DNA from: Hermatobates lingyangjiaoensis
Lineage: Eukaryota > Arthropoda > Insecta > Hemiptera > Hermatobatidae
Direction of reading: 5' to 3'
Assembly (NCBI GenBank): GCA_026182355.1
Contig: JAPFBL010000254.1
Span: 5,391,001 to 5,455,000 of the forward strand
Length of the DNA: 64,000 nt
Made by a program: the position numbers and the translations under genes. Within the stretch, counting starts at the first letter, position 1; each line of letters opens with the position of its first letter. A model generated the notes under the pieces. That model was given only the letters and a program-made list of their open reading frames with translations, did no database searches and had not been told where the DNA came from. This document shows, one piece after another, positions 11,500 to 22,154 of the stretch.

Positions 11500-12870
11500 A
11501 ATTGTTCCGGTGGATTTGTTTTCATGATTTTTAACATTTTATCTTTCAAAAGTTATGGCCATAACTTTGATAGTTTTAGATTAATTGTTTCTTTTTCAAG
11601 AAAGTAGAAATTTCTGATTTACTCATGTTTCGGTCATTTGGGTTATGAATAATCCAGTGCTATTACTCTTCTTGTATTAAAAGGTATAATATGCCCTGTC
11701 AGATCCATCATGATATAGATTCTGTATTATAGAATATTCAGTAGGTTATCCTCAACTAAACACCATAGAAAGAATGATGAAATACCTCTCTGAGAACATC
11801 TTTTAGTGGTCACAGCTTAACTTGTAGTAGGTCCAATATTTGGACTAATAGTTTTTTTTATATTAATATTACTTAAAATATATTCTACTGTTTATTGAAT
11901 AATTAAATCATATATTAACACCATTCATAGATTAGGAGGCATATATAATGAGCTCTATTTCCATCCAAGAATTAAGCCAAAGTGTTTCCTATAAGACTTT
12001 AAAATATTTCTATTTTGTCAGAAAAATGTCTGATAAATGTAAGAGAAAGTGTCAGAAAAAAATTCATCGAATCACCGAAGAAGTAGCTTACAATTAATAT
12101 CTACTTTGTAATAAAGAACAAAAGAATGCAATTCCCGCAATTCAATATTAGCCAAAGACAATGAGGAAGCATGCACGATATCTGACCTTAAGTTTCGTTC
12201 AATGGTGCAAATTTAGTTTGATTAGAACACTGTTAGACGACCATCCATCATGCCATGGAAAACATCAGAAAATATATGTTTGATTGGAGTTGATTTTTAC
12301 TAAGAATTTTATTCGTCTGAGATATCACATTAACTTATTAAAATAATCATAACTTTTTTTTTATTAAACTTTTAAATAAAATTGTATTTCACTCTCTACT
12401 CACTACAAAAAAGTCTAAATCAATATAAATAATGTAAATGAATATAAACAGATTCAACAAGTATAGCAGGTGATCCATTTTTCGAAGATGAATTTTCAGT
12501 TTTTGTAGGTCTATTACCCTTTGCAGTAATCAGCATTTAATGACATTTTTTTTGTATAACTTGTAAATTTTATGTTGATTATGTTACTCATTGTTCTTTA
12601 ATTAAACGTTTTGGCGTTAAAAAACAATTTCTGAAATTATAAAATGCACCATAACGCCCTTTTGGATAATGGAATATTGAAAAAAAATTGGTCGACTTTT
12701 GTAATATAAAATTTTATTTATTGATATAATTTAATTCTGATCCGTCAAACAGTATGGCTTATACCCTCATAGGCTTTCAGATACATCGTAAGACAGAAGT
12801 TTACATTTTATTGAAAAAAAAAAACCTTTTCAGTAGTTTTAAAAGGTTGAGGTTTTTTTTTCATTTATTT
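11500..12870 (+). repeat. Interspersed repeat R2
   Basis: Several segments recur in the same order at 41085-42190: a caatatttctattttgtcagaaaaatgtctg-type piece, ccatcatgccatggaaa with atatatgtttgattg, a tttttgttactctttgc-like piece, and agatcagttaaacggtatggctt (here atccgtcaaacagtatggctt). The copies are highly diverged and neither carries a long frame. Boundaries are approximate and the 11500-11900 part is the least certain. Confidence 0.45.
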
Positions 12871-14233
12871 CATTTCAGATTTCTATGAAAAAACCAATAT
12901 TTCATGTACATTTGTTTTTTTTGCTTATGTTAATTCTTTATGTTTTTTTCAATAATGTTGTGTTATGTACTGAAGTGTTGGATAAATGTGTCCAGACTTG
13001 TGTAATTACGCTAGAATTCATAGCTTTTTAAAGCCTAAAGTTCTGAAATTCAGTATATACATATATAGTACTCATAAGGATAACGCTTTGAACATGTTGG
13101 AAGGAATAGAGATCGCAGACCCTGTTACAGAATTAACAGAAAATGTCGGTTTTTGTAACTGGCATACCAAAAATATCTGTAACTGTACTTATTTTTTTGT
13201 ATCATGTACTTCAGGAATACTGTTGCCAGCTAAAAGCATTTTGTGTTTATTTTTGATACTTTTCATAGTGATCTACTGCATGTGAAATGTATTAAGTGGA
13301 ATTTTGCTGGTTGCGGACCACTGTGATACACTATGAGTTTTTCATTGAAAATTAAATAAAGAAATGATAAACACATAAAAGCAAAGTGAAAGGTGAAAGG
13401 TGGTTGAAGGATTTTGCGATGGTTGATTGACAAGACGTCAGTTATTGCATGCTGGAGGACTGTGCTGAAGACAATGTGACGTTTAGAAATCGCTGCAGCC
13501 TACATACACAGAGCCCTTCGCAACACTCCTTATTAGCACTCGTCTTCACTTTTCGTTTCCTGTCATTAAGCCCCGAAACAAATCATCTTTAAGCCACTAA
13601 TGCACACAAAGGTATCCACAATACTAATACCAGTAGTTTTAGGCACATTTAACATACTTTAATGTTCCTTTTAAATAAGCGATTTGTCAAAGTGGCCTGT
13701 AATGGAGAAACAGTCATTAACAAGAATTATTACGCCACTCTCCGGTTATTTTTAGTCACTTTTACCTTGATTTTATAGCCTCAATTAAATTTGTTAATAA
13801 GCAGATTTAATCGAAGTTAACTATTTTATGGTGAATAAGTATACACTAAAAATCTTGGATTGCATACTCAAATACAACATTGAAAGAGAGTTAGTTAATA
13901 TGCAGATCACATTTTATTAACTACCCTAATTAAATGGTCCGTATGTGTCTGGAGTAGCCACTCAATTAGCAAGTGGAAAATTCTTTGATTAAAAAATAAA
14001 ACATAATGGGCATTTATTCATTTGAAATCTTGTTCAGAATAATTATATATGTAATATATGATTTACGTTATCATCTCTAATTAACAACAAATTATAATTT
14101 ACAACTTTATTACCCAATAATCAATAATTTAAATATTTTAATTCAGGGATAATTTTAGTAATTTAAGAAGTTGATTATAAAAGATGCTGGCTTGTCTTGA
14201 ATTGTCTTCGTATTGTTGCATGGACATGTCTTA
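12871..14233. other. No recognisable feature
   Basis: AT-rich. The 99-codon plus frame at 12986-13285 has no recognisable domain and its 3' part is hydrophobic. A mildly GC-richer patch at 13440-13530 is unassigned. Confidence 0.45.
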
Positions 14234-14235
14234 TA

Positions 14236-14494
14236 TGAGCCGTTTATTTTGAAAGTGGCCTAATTCCATTTTCCAAAAAAATTTAGCTAGCTATTTAAAT
14301 AATTACATTTTTACGTTATCTTTACTTTTTGCAGCAAATTGTACAAAATTTATTTAAAATTACTAAGTTTTTTTATAACAAAAATTAGTTGATAAATAAA
14401 ATGACAATATTTTTAAATTTTGTAAAACGCAAACCCTTAAATATCTCGATTTTAACATAAATGGAATTAGGCCACTTTCAAAATAAGCGGCTCA
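14236..14494. mobile_element. 259-bp MITE with 34-bp terminal inverted repeats
   Basis: The left end (14236-14269) begins tgagccgtttattttgaaag and continues tggcctaattccat. The right end (14461-14494) is its reverse complement with one mismatch (gccgT versus gccgC). Both ends are flanked by TA (14234-14235 and 14495-14496), the target duplication typical of Tc1/mariner-type elements. The interior is AT-rich and non-coding. Confidence 0.85.
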
Positions 14495-14507
14495 TATATT
14501 TATATAT

Positions 14508-14657
14508 ATAAATATTGATAAAAGTATCAACCGTGGAATAGAAACAAAACCAAAGTGTTTATCGGGACTCGGTCAGTTCTTCAGGTTCAAATTAAACAAA
14601 TTAAAGTTTAATTTGAACCTGAAGAACTGACCGAGTCCCGATAAACTTAGTTTTGTA
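14508..14657. repeat. Short palindromic copy of the 3 kb module tail
   Basis: Arms at about 14546-14594 and 14601-14657 carry gataaac, cgggactcggtcag, ttcttcaggttcaa and their complement, equal to the outer part of the arms at 2992-3361. The left flank (gataaaagtat, accgtgg, tagaaacaaaa) is shared with 2992-3012. The ribozyme-like core itself is missing. A short (TA) run follows. Confidence 0.75.
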
Positions 14658-14676
14658 TATATATAAATAATATATA

Positions 14677-14815
14677 ATATAAAAAGGATAAATCGGGATG
14701 TGGTCAGTTTCTTCCACTTCCAATCAAACTCTCATTGTCTAATTTGCAATGAGGCAATGAGAGTTTGATTGGAAGTGGAAGAAACTGACCACATCCCGAT
14801 TTATCCTTTTCATGT
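14677..14815. repeat. Second palindromic module, related tail
   Basis: Arms of about 60 bp contain aggataaatcgggatgtgg, tcagtttcttccacttcc, aatcaaactctcattg and their near-perfect complement. The order caatgagagttt, gaagaa, ctgacc, cccgat is parallel to the tail of the 3 kb family, so this is a diverged sister family inserted directly beside the previous one. The perfect match between arms indicates recent formation or gene-conversion-like copying. Confidence 0.75.
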
Positions 14816-14917
14816 TACATATCTGTCCCATGGTCGACAATTCATTATTGTTTTGTATAAATAATATATATATTATAAAAGTAATTATATGTATATTTGA
14901 GTATCAAAGAAAAAAAT

Positions 14918-15075
14918 ATAAAACTACTAACAAAACTTACTTTCATATTTCAACAGCTACAGTCATCAGGAGGAAAAAAGTTAAGCTTAGATAACGAGCT
15001 TGGTTCTTCTTCTCCTAATGACGTTGAGGGGCGGAATATAGAAGTTTATTCTGCTGGTGTGTTTTCAGTGTTTTT
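14918..15075. repeat. Inverted pair of hammerhead-like modules, degenerate
   Basis: The minus copy has CTGATGA at 14969-14963 and GAAATAT at 14951-14945. The plus copy has CTAATGA near 15014-15020, then GGAATAT and AGAAG. Both share the ttcttctcct lead and the ttctg ending of the 18.7-20.5 kb family. Core substitutions in the plus copy and the lack of a clear stem II in the minus copy predict inactivity. Confidence 0.5.
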
Positions 15076-16384
15076 TTTCATAACTAATTTATTGTTTTTC
15101 TGTATAATTTATTTGATATGTCCTGATCTCTGATATGTTCCAGCCGTTTCCCAACCATAATCGAAATTATATTCTTTGTATTTTTGAACAGTTGCATAAA
15201 TATTTATAAAACATGTGGTATTCTAAGGTTACACTCTTTTATAAACGCGTTGTTTATTTTACTGTGTTTTAGTTTTTTTCATTTCTAGTAGCACTACTCA
15301 TATTTAAAGAATTTGTAATATTTCTTGATTTTGTTGTAATTAGTATTTTAACTAATAAAGTGTAATGCAACTAATAAAGTTACATTGTGTCAACAACAAC
15401 ACAATGTAGTTGTTGTGATAGTTGTTGATGTAGTTCTGCATGTGGTGATGTTTTTTTTTCTTTTTTTGGACTAATTCAAGGGCATCAACATTAAGTTTCA
15501 ATTCTCGGTATGTTTAATATATAATTTTTGTAATTTTTCACATATTAATAAGCTGTACATAATATTTAATTTTGTTGGTCCATCTCTAAATATTATTGTC
15601 TTTTTACTTATAATTTTCTGTGTGAGTTTTTTATTATGTATTTAGTTATTTGTTTGTTTAAGACTTTTTGTTTATGGCTTGAACAAATTCACACATGAAT
15701 ACATTATGTATTCACACAGGGAATACACTATAAGGAATATATAATCCCATATATATATATATATATATATATATCCTGAAACTAAATGAAGCAGGCTATT
15801 TTGAAATACATGCATGCTTGGTTTCCAATTTATATATGTATTGTGTAATGACGATATCGCACAACGTTTTTTTTAAAAAATAATTTGAAATACTGTAGAA
15901 CACTCTATTGAGCTATAATCGATATCTTGAGCTGTCTGAAAATCTTGTTTTAAACTTTCTACGTTTAATTGCTTAAAAGTTTTAAGTGATATATAATGCT
16001 AAAAATGGATTGATATGAATTCAGTTTAAAACATTTTGAGAACAAATGGTTTTAGGGAAAATTGAATATACATACTCGATTACTAATTCAATTCTGTACA
16101 ATATTTATTTTAAACATTGTATTGTATGACGTCATCTGCGGTCTCAAAATATGAACAGAAAACTGTTGAGGGGTTTAATTTGCGATCGATTGTCATTTGG
16201 CCAATTTCGAAGTCAGCTCCCAGTGATGCAGGTATTGTTACCGAGCAGTTCTATGTTTTGTTTTCTTTATTTACAAAAACATATTTCATATTTAGAGTTG
16301 GGAATCAAAGCAAAGCAGTGTTGAGTCATAACCTTTTGGGCGTATAACCTTGTCATGTTTTTGGTGGCTTCGAAATTTCGCTCC
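15076..16384. other. Unassigned AT-rich DNA with a (TA)n run
   Basis: Holds a small hairpin-prone segment at 15390-15430 (caacaacaacac and gttgttgtg) and a (TA)n tract at about 15748-15773. The 76-codon frame at 16117 has no recognisable domain. Confidence 0.45.
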
Positions 16385-16660
16385 CTTCCCCCCCGATGTG
16401 CCTTCACCTTGTCGTGGTGGGGGGGCTTAACATGTCTGGGTGGTTGTTATCTCATGACATGAACTAAGAAAGGCACCTGGTGGATGGTTAACGTGGTTTG
16501 GCGCCGCGGGTGGGAAGTCCGAAAGATCCTACGCTGGCTGGGGGGCTGTCCGTTCATATCAGTTGTAAGGATAACGTCGTGTTTTTCAAGGTTCATACGG
16601 ACGGTGATTGTGTGAGCTTGGTTATGTTGGACTTAGGTTTGCTCAGCCAGTCTCGGCATG
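16385..16660 (+). repeat. GC-rich block resembling a LINE 5' end
   Basis: Second copy of the family at 10509-10785, starting ccttcaccttgtcgtggtgg and containing taagaaaggcacctgg, gtccgttcatatcagt and a gtgtttttcaagg segment. GC content is much higher than the surroundings. No reverse transcriptase follows, so this is an isolated fragment. Confidence 0.5.
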
Positions 16661-16914
16661 GTTAGCGTTCCATGCTTCTCCTTCCTTTCCCGATTCTTAT
16701 TCTTTCTCTTACTTACCTTTGTAACCTATCTGTCCCAACACCCTTTTATCCGTTTCTCTTTTCTTTTCTCAGTTTCAGAGCTTGATGATCTCTTTCACCA
16801 AGTAACTATCAGTCTTATAAAGACTGAAAGACTTATGTTTGTAGCTCTTGTTGATTCAGGTTGTGGAAACCCGTAACCAAAAGTTTGCGGAGACTCTGCA
16901 GTTCACACTGTTTG

Positions 16915-17165
16915 ATTACACAAAGATGGGTCGCTTCATATAGTGTAGATGTGTCCTAATGTTTGGGGACAACATTGCATGACGGCAAAGTTACTTTTTT
17001 TGGCGGAAATGTGTTTTTTGACATTTTTTTCTTCCAAACTACTAACTCTAGAGTTTTTAAATTTTCAAACAGCTGAAAAGATTTTTTTCTCATAAAATGT
17101 AACAATTTTGATTTATGATTCAATCTGAAATATTGTGAGAAGCTACACGGCATATCGTTTGTAGT
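16915..17165 (-). repeat. Interspersed repeat R1, minus fragment
   Basis: Contains the plus-strand-read order tttggggacaac, ggcaaagttactttttttgg, tgtgttttttgacattttttt, ctactaactctagagttttt, matching 4880-5000 and the complement of 42240-42330. Only the central part of R1 is present. Confidence 0.5.
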
Positions 17166-17820
17166 AAAATTATTTTACACTCCAACTTGACTTGGAAAAT
17201 GTTGTAAGGGGATGAGACATTCTTAATCTGAACTGAGATATGACTGAGCATTTTTACTGTGCGAACAAAACTCAGACAACTTCCCTTTTGTATTCATATA
17301 TCAGTGGGTAAACTCAGTAGAGTTCTGAATCTTGATTTTCCAGTGGAATACTTATCGCATATAGCCACTTGATATTCCTGGCTGAATTCTACGTCTACAG
17401 TTCTAAACTTTGCTGTAATCAAGTTTATCACTACTTTACATTAATAATTATTTAAGAATTTAACAAAATAAATTAATTAATAACTTTGCAACTGTATACA
17501 TCGATCAGATTTGGGACATATTGCTTCCTTGGAGTTAATTTTTTTGGGAAGGGAATAAATTTGAAGGTATATCAAAAGTTGTTTGATATTTACTTATTAC
17601 TAATCGGGTAATTAAAAAAATTCCCTGAAATAACAGCTTTGCCTGGTTCTTGAGCGGTTTACGTTCATTTTATTAGACACTCAAGCTTTCATTGTCTGCC
17701 TCCAGTACAATTCGTGGTGCACCATTGTATGACTCCACCTTTTATATCTAGCAATCGGGGTACATAAGAGTACCATCTACTTCATTAAGTTCATCTACTT
17801 CACGAACAGGTTTGGGTATT
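17166..17820. other. No recognisable feature
   Basis: AT-rich sequence with no long frame and no clear repeat relationship. The segment at 17779-17805 contains two atctactt units in a local direct repeat. Confidence 0.4.
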
Positions 17821-17822
17821 TG

Positions 17823-17880
17823 TTGAATGTAAAAGATAAACCTTCTGGTCAAGTGACAGGCATGCTAACTATTGGACTAC
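17823..17880 (-). repeat. tRNA-derived fragment, Asp-like
   Basis: Minus strand reads tagtccaatagttagcatg followed by cctgtcacttgacc. This resembles the D-arm/A-box region and the cctgtcac anticodon region of tRNA-Asp. The T-arm is not recognisable, so it is a tRNA pseudogene or the head of a SINE rather than a functional tRNA. Confidence 0.4.
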
Positions 17881-18759
17881 ATATATATGTAGGGACACTT
17901 TTAGAAATTGCAGGAAAAAAAGATAAATTCATTATTGCTACTTTTTTTTTAATGATTTATTAACAATTATAACATTGTTAGCATGTTCACCTAAAACCAT
18001 GATCTATATAACTTAATATAGTAATTAATTGTTGTCAGCCTTCGTGAACTTTCAGTTGTAAAGGCCTTGTTAATTATATATAAAATACTTACAAGCTAAA
18101 CTTTCAATCTGCCACAACATAATATATCAAAACTTTGTGGTTTAATATGATAGGAAAGATTGTGCAGATCAATGGTATTGTGTTGGGGCCGGTTTGAACC
18201 AATTAACTTGGTACCTTTGGTCCCTAAGGAATTGGATTAATGTGGCCTACTGCGTTTAACCTCAAGTAGATCTCTATCAATTGTTAAGACTGCATTTTAC
18301 TTTTTTAGGTCAAACCTTTCCAATACTCTTTATTAACCTCTTTAATCAAGGAGAAGTGATTTTTTTTAACAAATATTGCAGGTGGTTTATTTGATTTAAT
18401 TTTTTTTAATTTAAATTTATTTTTTATACTTTCAATTTAATATCTATAATTTATAATTTCTAAATAGTGCATGGTGAATTCGTTTGAGAAAATATATGAA
18501 TTTTCGTTATATACATTAATTTGATTTTTTAACGTTTCTTATGGAACAGTGACATTAATATTAACCTTAACTTCAGTTCAAAATGAACCATGTAATTGAA
18601 AATCAAAATGTTTTACTTTTAAATTTAATCATGCTAATAATTTTGTTATTAATAATGTTTTGTGTTTCAGAGTTAGTGCTCAATATATTTCAAATGAAGA
18701 GCACAATGTTATGAAAAAAAGTATAATATATATAACTGTATGTTACTATTTGCCAGTCG
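17881..18759. other. No recognisable feature
   Basis: Very AT-rich with no frame or repeat match noted. Confidence 0.45.
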
Positions 18760-18761
18760 AT

Positions 18762-18880
18762 CGGGAACTCATCTTCTTCTCCTTCTCCTGCTGACGATGA
18801 GGACTAAATAATGAAGTGAGTTTTGTATTGTTTCTATGTGTTCTTTTTTTGAAATCGTTTGATATTTTGTCCTAACGGAC
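18762..18880 (+). repeat. Hammerhead-like module, degenerate
   Basis: Lead gggaactcatcttcttctcc, core CTGCTGA at 18788-18794, then TAAATAATGAAGTGAGTTTTG. It aligns with the better copies at 19671 and 20443 by lead, spacing and the gaagtgagtt ending, but the core A at position 4 of CTGA and the G of GAAA are changed. A (TA)n run ends just upstream and another starts at 18900. Confidence 0.5.
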
Positions 18881-18897
18881 CGTTTCATTTTTTGAAT

Positions 18898-19052
18898 TTA
18901 TATATATATATATATATATATATATGAGTCGTGGTCTGCCTGCGGAGCGACTCGTTCTATCCTCCTGATGACGAAGCCATCGAAATAGAGTAGTGAGTTT
19001 CTGTTTCATTTCTGTACGTTCTTTTTGTCAATGTAGTTTATATATATATACA
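18898..19052 (+). repeat. Hammerhead-like module bracketed by (TA)n
   Basis: (TA)n at 18898-18924, a module of about 112 bp, then (TA)n at 19037-19050. The module has CTGATGA at 18965-18971, a weak hairpin, GAAA at 18982-18985 and then TAGAGTAGTGAGTTT. The 5' core and GAAA are intact, but the bases expected for stem III and the cleavage site (TAT, C in sister copies) read TAG, A. Having (TA)n on both sides fits insertion of the module into a (TA)n target. Confidence 0.6.
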
Positions 19053-19218
19053 TTTGTAAATTTAGGTATTTATAAAAACTCGAGAAACTTATGAAAAAGC
19101 AAGTTTCAGCTAAATATGGTCTAGCTATATATTTTTAATAATGTATTATGTATATACGTATATAACAACAGGTTACTAGCTGTTGCGTCTACACCGTGCT
19201 TGGTCCCCTTTCTCTTTT

Positions 19219-19249
19219 CTCCTGAAGACGGATTACCCGAAAATTTGAG
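19219..19249 (+). ncRNA. Hammerhead-like motif, complete core
   Basis: Segments in order: CTC; CTGAAGA (19222-19228); C; GGATTACC hairpin and C; GAAA; ATT; T; GAG. CTC/GAG gives a 3-bp stem I, GG/CC a 2-bp stem II, and AATT is a self-complementary stem III with T at the cleavage position. All core residues are present but the stems are short. The surrounding module runs from about 19150 to 19295 and is followed by a long (TA)n. Confidence 0.45.
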
Positions 19250-19297
19250 TTTGGAAGTTTGTTTCTTTACTTTGTGTGCTACCTGTCTTCAATTTTG

Positions 19298-19299
<2 letters not shown>

Positions 19300-19348
<49 letters not shown>
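19300..19348. repeat. (TA)n microsatellite
   Basis: About 48 bp of pure alternating TA immediately after the module at 19150-19295. The (IY)n stretches in overlapping frames come from it. Confidence 0.95.
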
Positions 19349-19350
<2 letters not shown>

Positions 19351-19560
19351 CCCCGAGTCTAATTCCCATGTCACCCTTAGAGCTTCCGAAGAGGCATTCA
19401 TATGCCTCCTTGGGGCTCGTTCTCCTCCTGGTCTCAACCTGTACCGTTAATTATTTTTTATTTTATTATTATTATTATTATTTTATTATTATTATTTATT
19501 TTTATTATTATTATTTCGTATTTTATATATCTTTTATCTTGTTTTCTAAATAAATATTGG
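19349..19560. repeat. Unassigned lead sequence and (TTA)n tract
   Basis: 19349-19450 is moderately GC-richer (aggcattcatatgcctcc is a short palindrome). 19453-19520 is an irregular (ATT)n microsatellite. No gene is visible. Confidence 0.6.
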
Positions 19561-19670
19561 AAGGATTTCTATTTTTCCTCTCCTCCGCTGGGGAGCAGCA
19601 TTGCGGTGGTTCCACGAGTTACTCTGGAGGCCAGTAGCAGTTTGCTTCTCAACGCGAGTACTTCGCACTT

Positions 19671-19704
19671 CTTCCCGATGACGACGGATGTCGAAATATC
19701 GAAG
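19671..19704 (+). ncRNA. Near-complete hammerhead-like motif
   Basis: Segments: CTTC; CCGATGA (one substitution from CTGATGA); C; GAC, GGAT, GTC (3-bp stem II with a 4-nt loop); GAAA; TAT; C; GAAG. CTTC/GAAG is a perfect 4-bp stem I, ATAT is palindromic, and C sits at the cleavage position. The single U-to-C change in the core should reduce or abolish cleavage. The module (about 19590-19745) is followed by (TA)n at 19749-19776, and its upstream bases (agcagtttgcttctcaacgc) match the inverted copy near 20480. Confidence 0.55.
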
Positions 19705-19748
19705 TGAGTTCTGTAGTGTCTTTCTGTGTTCTTTTCTATGTGTTAAAG

Positions 19749-19750
19749 TG

Positions 19751-19776
<26 letters not shown>
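19749..19776. repeat. (TA)n microsatellite
   Basis: Pure TA run abutting the 3' side of the module at 19590-19745. Confidence 0.9.
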
Positions 19777-19781
<5 letters not shown>

Positions 19782-20390
19782 CACCTAAAGTTAATACATC
19801 CAATGTTATATTTTTTGCCTATTTTGAATGTTTACAAACGTTGGAAGCTTTTATAATTTTCTTATCAATATCTCCGGTTATCAGGTATACCGGCGTCCAA
19901 TTTACCAAAATGATTTACTAGTGAATCTCACATATTTATCAAAAACACTTTAACAACGATATTATAAAAAAAATGTTAACCAAAGTTTCAGTCTTCCATC
20001 CTCAAATGTAAGTATCACATAATATTCTTAAATACTAGAAAAAAAAATATTCCTAATTATTGACCACAAAAATAAAAATTATTAAATAAAGTAAACATTA
20101 TTCATTGTGAGGTTTCATCAGGTTATGGCAGTTAAGAATAAGGATGCCAGTTTGCATTAAATGTTCTTGTAGTCATTCAGTTCTATTGTGCACATCTAAT
20201 CATTATGTGTGCTACCACATGGATTAAAGACTAATAAACATTCCCTCTTAGACATTTATACTAAAAATATATTTTTTTTCTTTATTTTACAAAATTTTAA
20301 GACCTCTATGGGAGATGAGATATAAGAATGACAGATTAATAGTTTGACCTATGTGCTGGTTAGGTACATAGGTACTTAACCTAGCCCTTC
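19777..20390. other. No recognisable feature
   Basis: AT-rich spacer between two oppositely oriented modules. No frame of note. Confidence 0.45.
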
Positions 20391-20391
20391 A

Positions 20392-20508
20392 GAACTCACT
20401 TCGTAGTTCTTTTTGTAGATATTTCGACAACCGTCGTCATCAGGAAGAAGTGCGAAGTACTCGCGTTGAGAAGCAAACTGCTATTCATTCATATATATAT
20501 ATATAATA
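20392..20508 (-). repeat. Hammerhead-like module with insertion at the cleavage site
   Basis: Minus strand order: gcagtttgcttctcaacgc lead; CTTC; CTGATGA (20443-20437); C; GAC, GGTT, GTC; GAAA; TAT; C; then 15 extra bases (TACAAAAAGAACTAC); then GAAGTGAGTTCTG. Relative to the copy at 19671-19704 the extra bases sit exactly between the predicted cleavage nucleotide and the 3' strand of stem I. The core is otherwise consensus. A short (TA)n lies at 20491-20504. Confidence 0.6.
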
Positions 20509-20519
20509 TAAATACAGGT

Positions 20520-20830
20520 ACAGCGCCCTTCAGAAATAAATAAATCAAGAAGAAAGTAGTTAACTATGTCAAGAACAGCCGGGTTCAATTTAGTTGAAAA
20601 AGCTTATTCCAACTGTACTTACGAGTACATATATAAGGAATGTATTCTCCCTTCAAAGGGAGAATACGAATATATATGTAGAGCACCTGTTAGGAATTTC
20701 TTTAGTTAACTACTATGAATGTAAGCTGTATTTGACATCATAGGAAGAATGCAAACTCTTTGTCTGTAAGACATAGAAACCTTTGATCACAGTATGTATA
20801 TCGGTATTCGAGCGATGTCACCACATGTAA
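20520..20830 (+). mobile_element. LINE fragment: RT C-terminal knuckle
   Basis: The plus strand from 20736 reads DIIGRMQTLCL, a stop, then DIETFDHSM, parallel to IRRIQTLCLEEIETLDHVM on the minus strand near 11240. The preceding stretch (gccgggttcaatttagttg, ccaactgtacttac) matches 5840-5890. Stops within the frame show that it is dead. Confidence 0.6.
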
Positions 20831-22154
20831 GCTACAACATTTGTCAATTCATTTATAGACTTTAAATTTACTATTTAGGATGGTACCACACATAGTTCAA
20901 TGAGTAGCACTGCTTAAACCTTTCTTTAAAGCAGTTCGTTTAACTTCATCTTTACAGACATCAAGCACATTTAGTAAATAATAGTAAATTATACGTTATG
21001 CTCAGGTTGACATATATGTTAGTTTACTGAGGGAGTAGTAACTCTAACATTATAGAAATCCTCAAATATGGAATGCTACAAAAACAAGTTAGTTTTTTTT
21101 AATAAACTTAAGTTTATATTACAAGTAAACCTTATTGTTAAAAAATAAAATGTTATTGTTAGTAGCCCAGAAGTTTTTTTGAAAAATACACAGTCTTATT
21201 TGTTCGTTGCCTTGATTGTTTGATGTGATATGCATAATAAATTGTTTTAAAGAACACTTTTCCTTCTTTAAAACTGAAATTTGTATTTAAATTATACAAT
21301 TTAATTAGGCTTAACTATTCTTTTAAAATTAATAAGATAAGAAGACTGCAGTAAGATGGATTCTATGGTATAAAGAACATATCTAGATTTTTAAGTATGA
21401 CAAACTAATTTGAATTTTGCAAGCCACCTACTGACTAATAAAGTTGAATTGAATGACACGCAATACTTGATTGATGCACTTCATAAGCGACAGCAAGGAC
21501 TGGCACTGGAATAATTTAAACATAAAGTAGATGAAATGGCCTGATTAGCCCACAGACCGACCAACAGCTTATTTAGACAATTGACGAATTCATTGAAACA
21601 GAAAAGACAGACAAGCAACTGGCTATCTAGGCAAAAAACTAAATAATTTAAACATATCTTTTAAAAATAATGTTGGAACTTCTAAATATTAAAGGATATA
21701 AAGAAAAAATATAAGTTTGCATAAAATAATTAATTATTTTCTAGGAAGACATAATCTTCTCAACATAAAGGATAAATATACGTTTCACAAAATAACATTC
21801 ATTTGTTTTTGATGGAGGGGTACGTTTGAAACCGGTCAAGTTTCTATGGGGAAACATCGTAAGAAGGTGAATTCGCTAATAAGGATTGCTGATATGTTAC
21901 TTCTCATTTCGGTTAAATGAAGGTTTGTACATCGCGGGTACAGAGTGTGTTTACTCCGTTCGCTCGTCCAGTGTGTAAATCGGTTACTCTATAAGTGGAA
22001 ACATGTAGAGCAGGCAGAAGTTAATATGCTCGATTTTTTTTCCAATTTCATTACACCATTTATAATGTTCTAAGATATACAGCAAAATAAGTTTACTTGT
22101 CGGGCAATATTATATTAATTGAAGGTGGAAATTGGTTGTCAATAATAAATAAAG
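20831..22154. other. No recognisable feature
   Basis: AT-rich. No frame longer than about 60 codons and no clear repeat partner. Confidence 0.45.

Noticed and set aside
12986..13285. 99-codon plus frame as a small secreted or membrane protein
   Set aside because: No signal peptide at the start, no homologous motif, and composition typical of AT-rich non-coding DNA.
15390..15430. caacaacaacac/gttgttgtg as a transposon inverted repeat
   Set aside because: It is a short low-complexity hairpin without an element around it.
16117..16347. Possible exon ending at a gcag/gtattg donor
   Set aside because: The donor is weak, no good acceptor precedes it, and the peptide has no recognisable motif.
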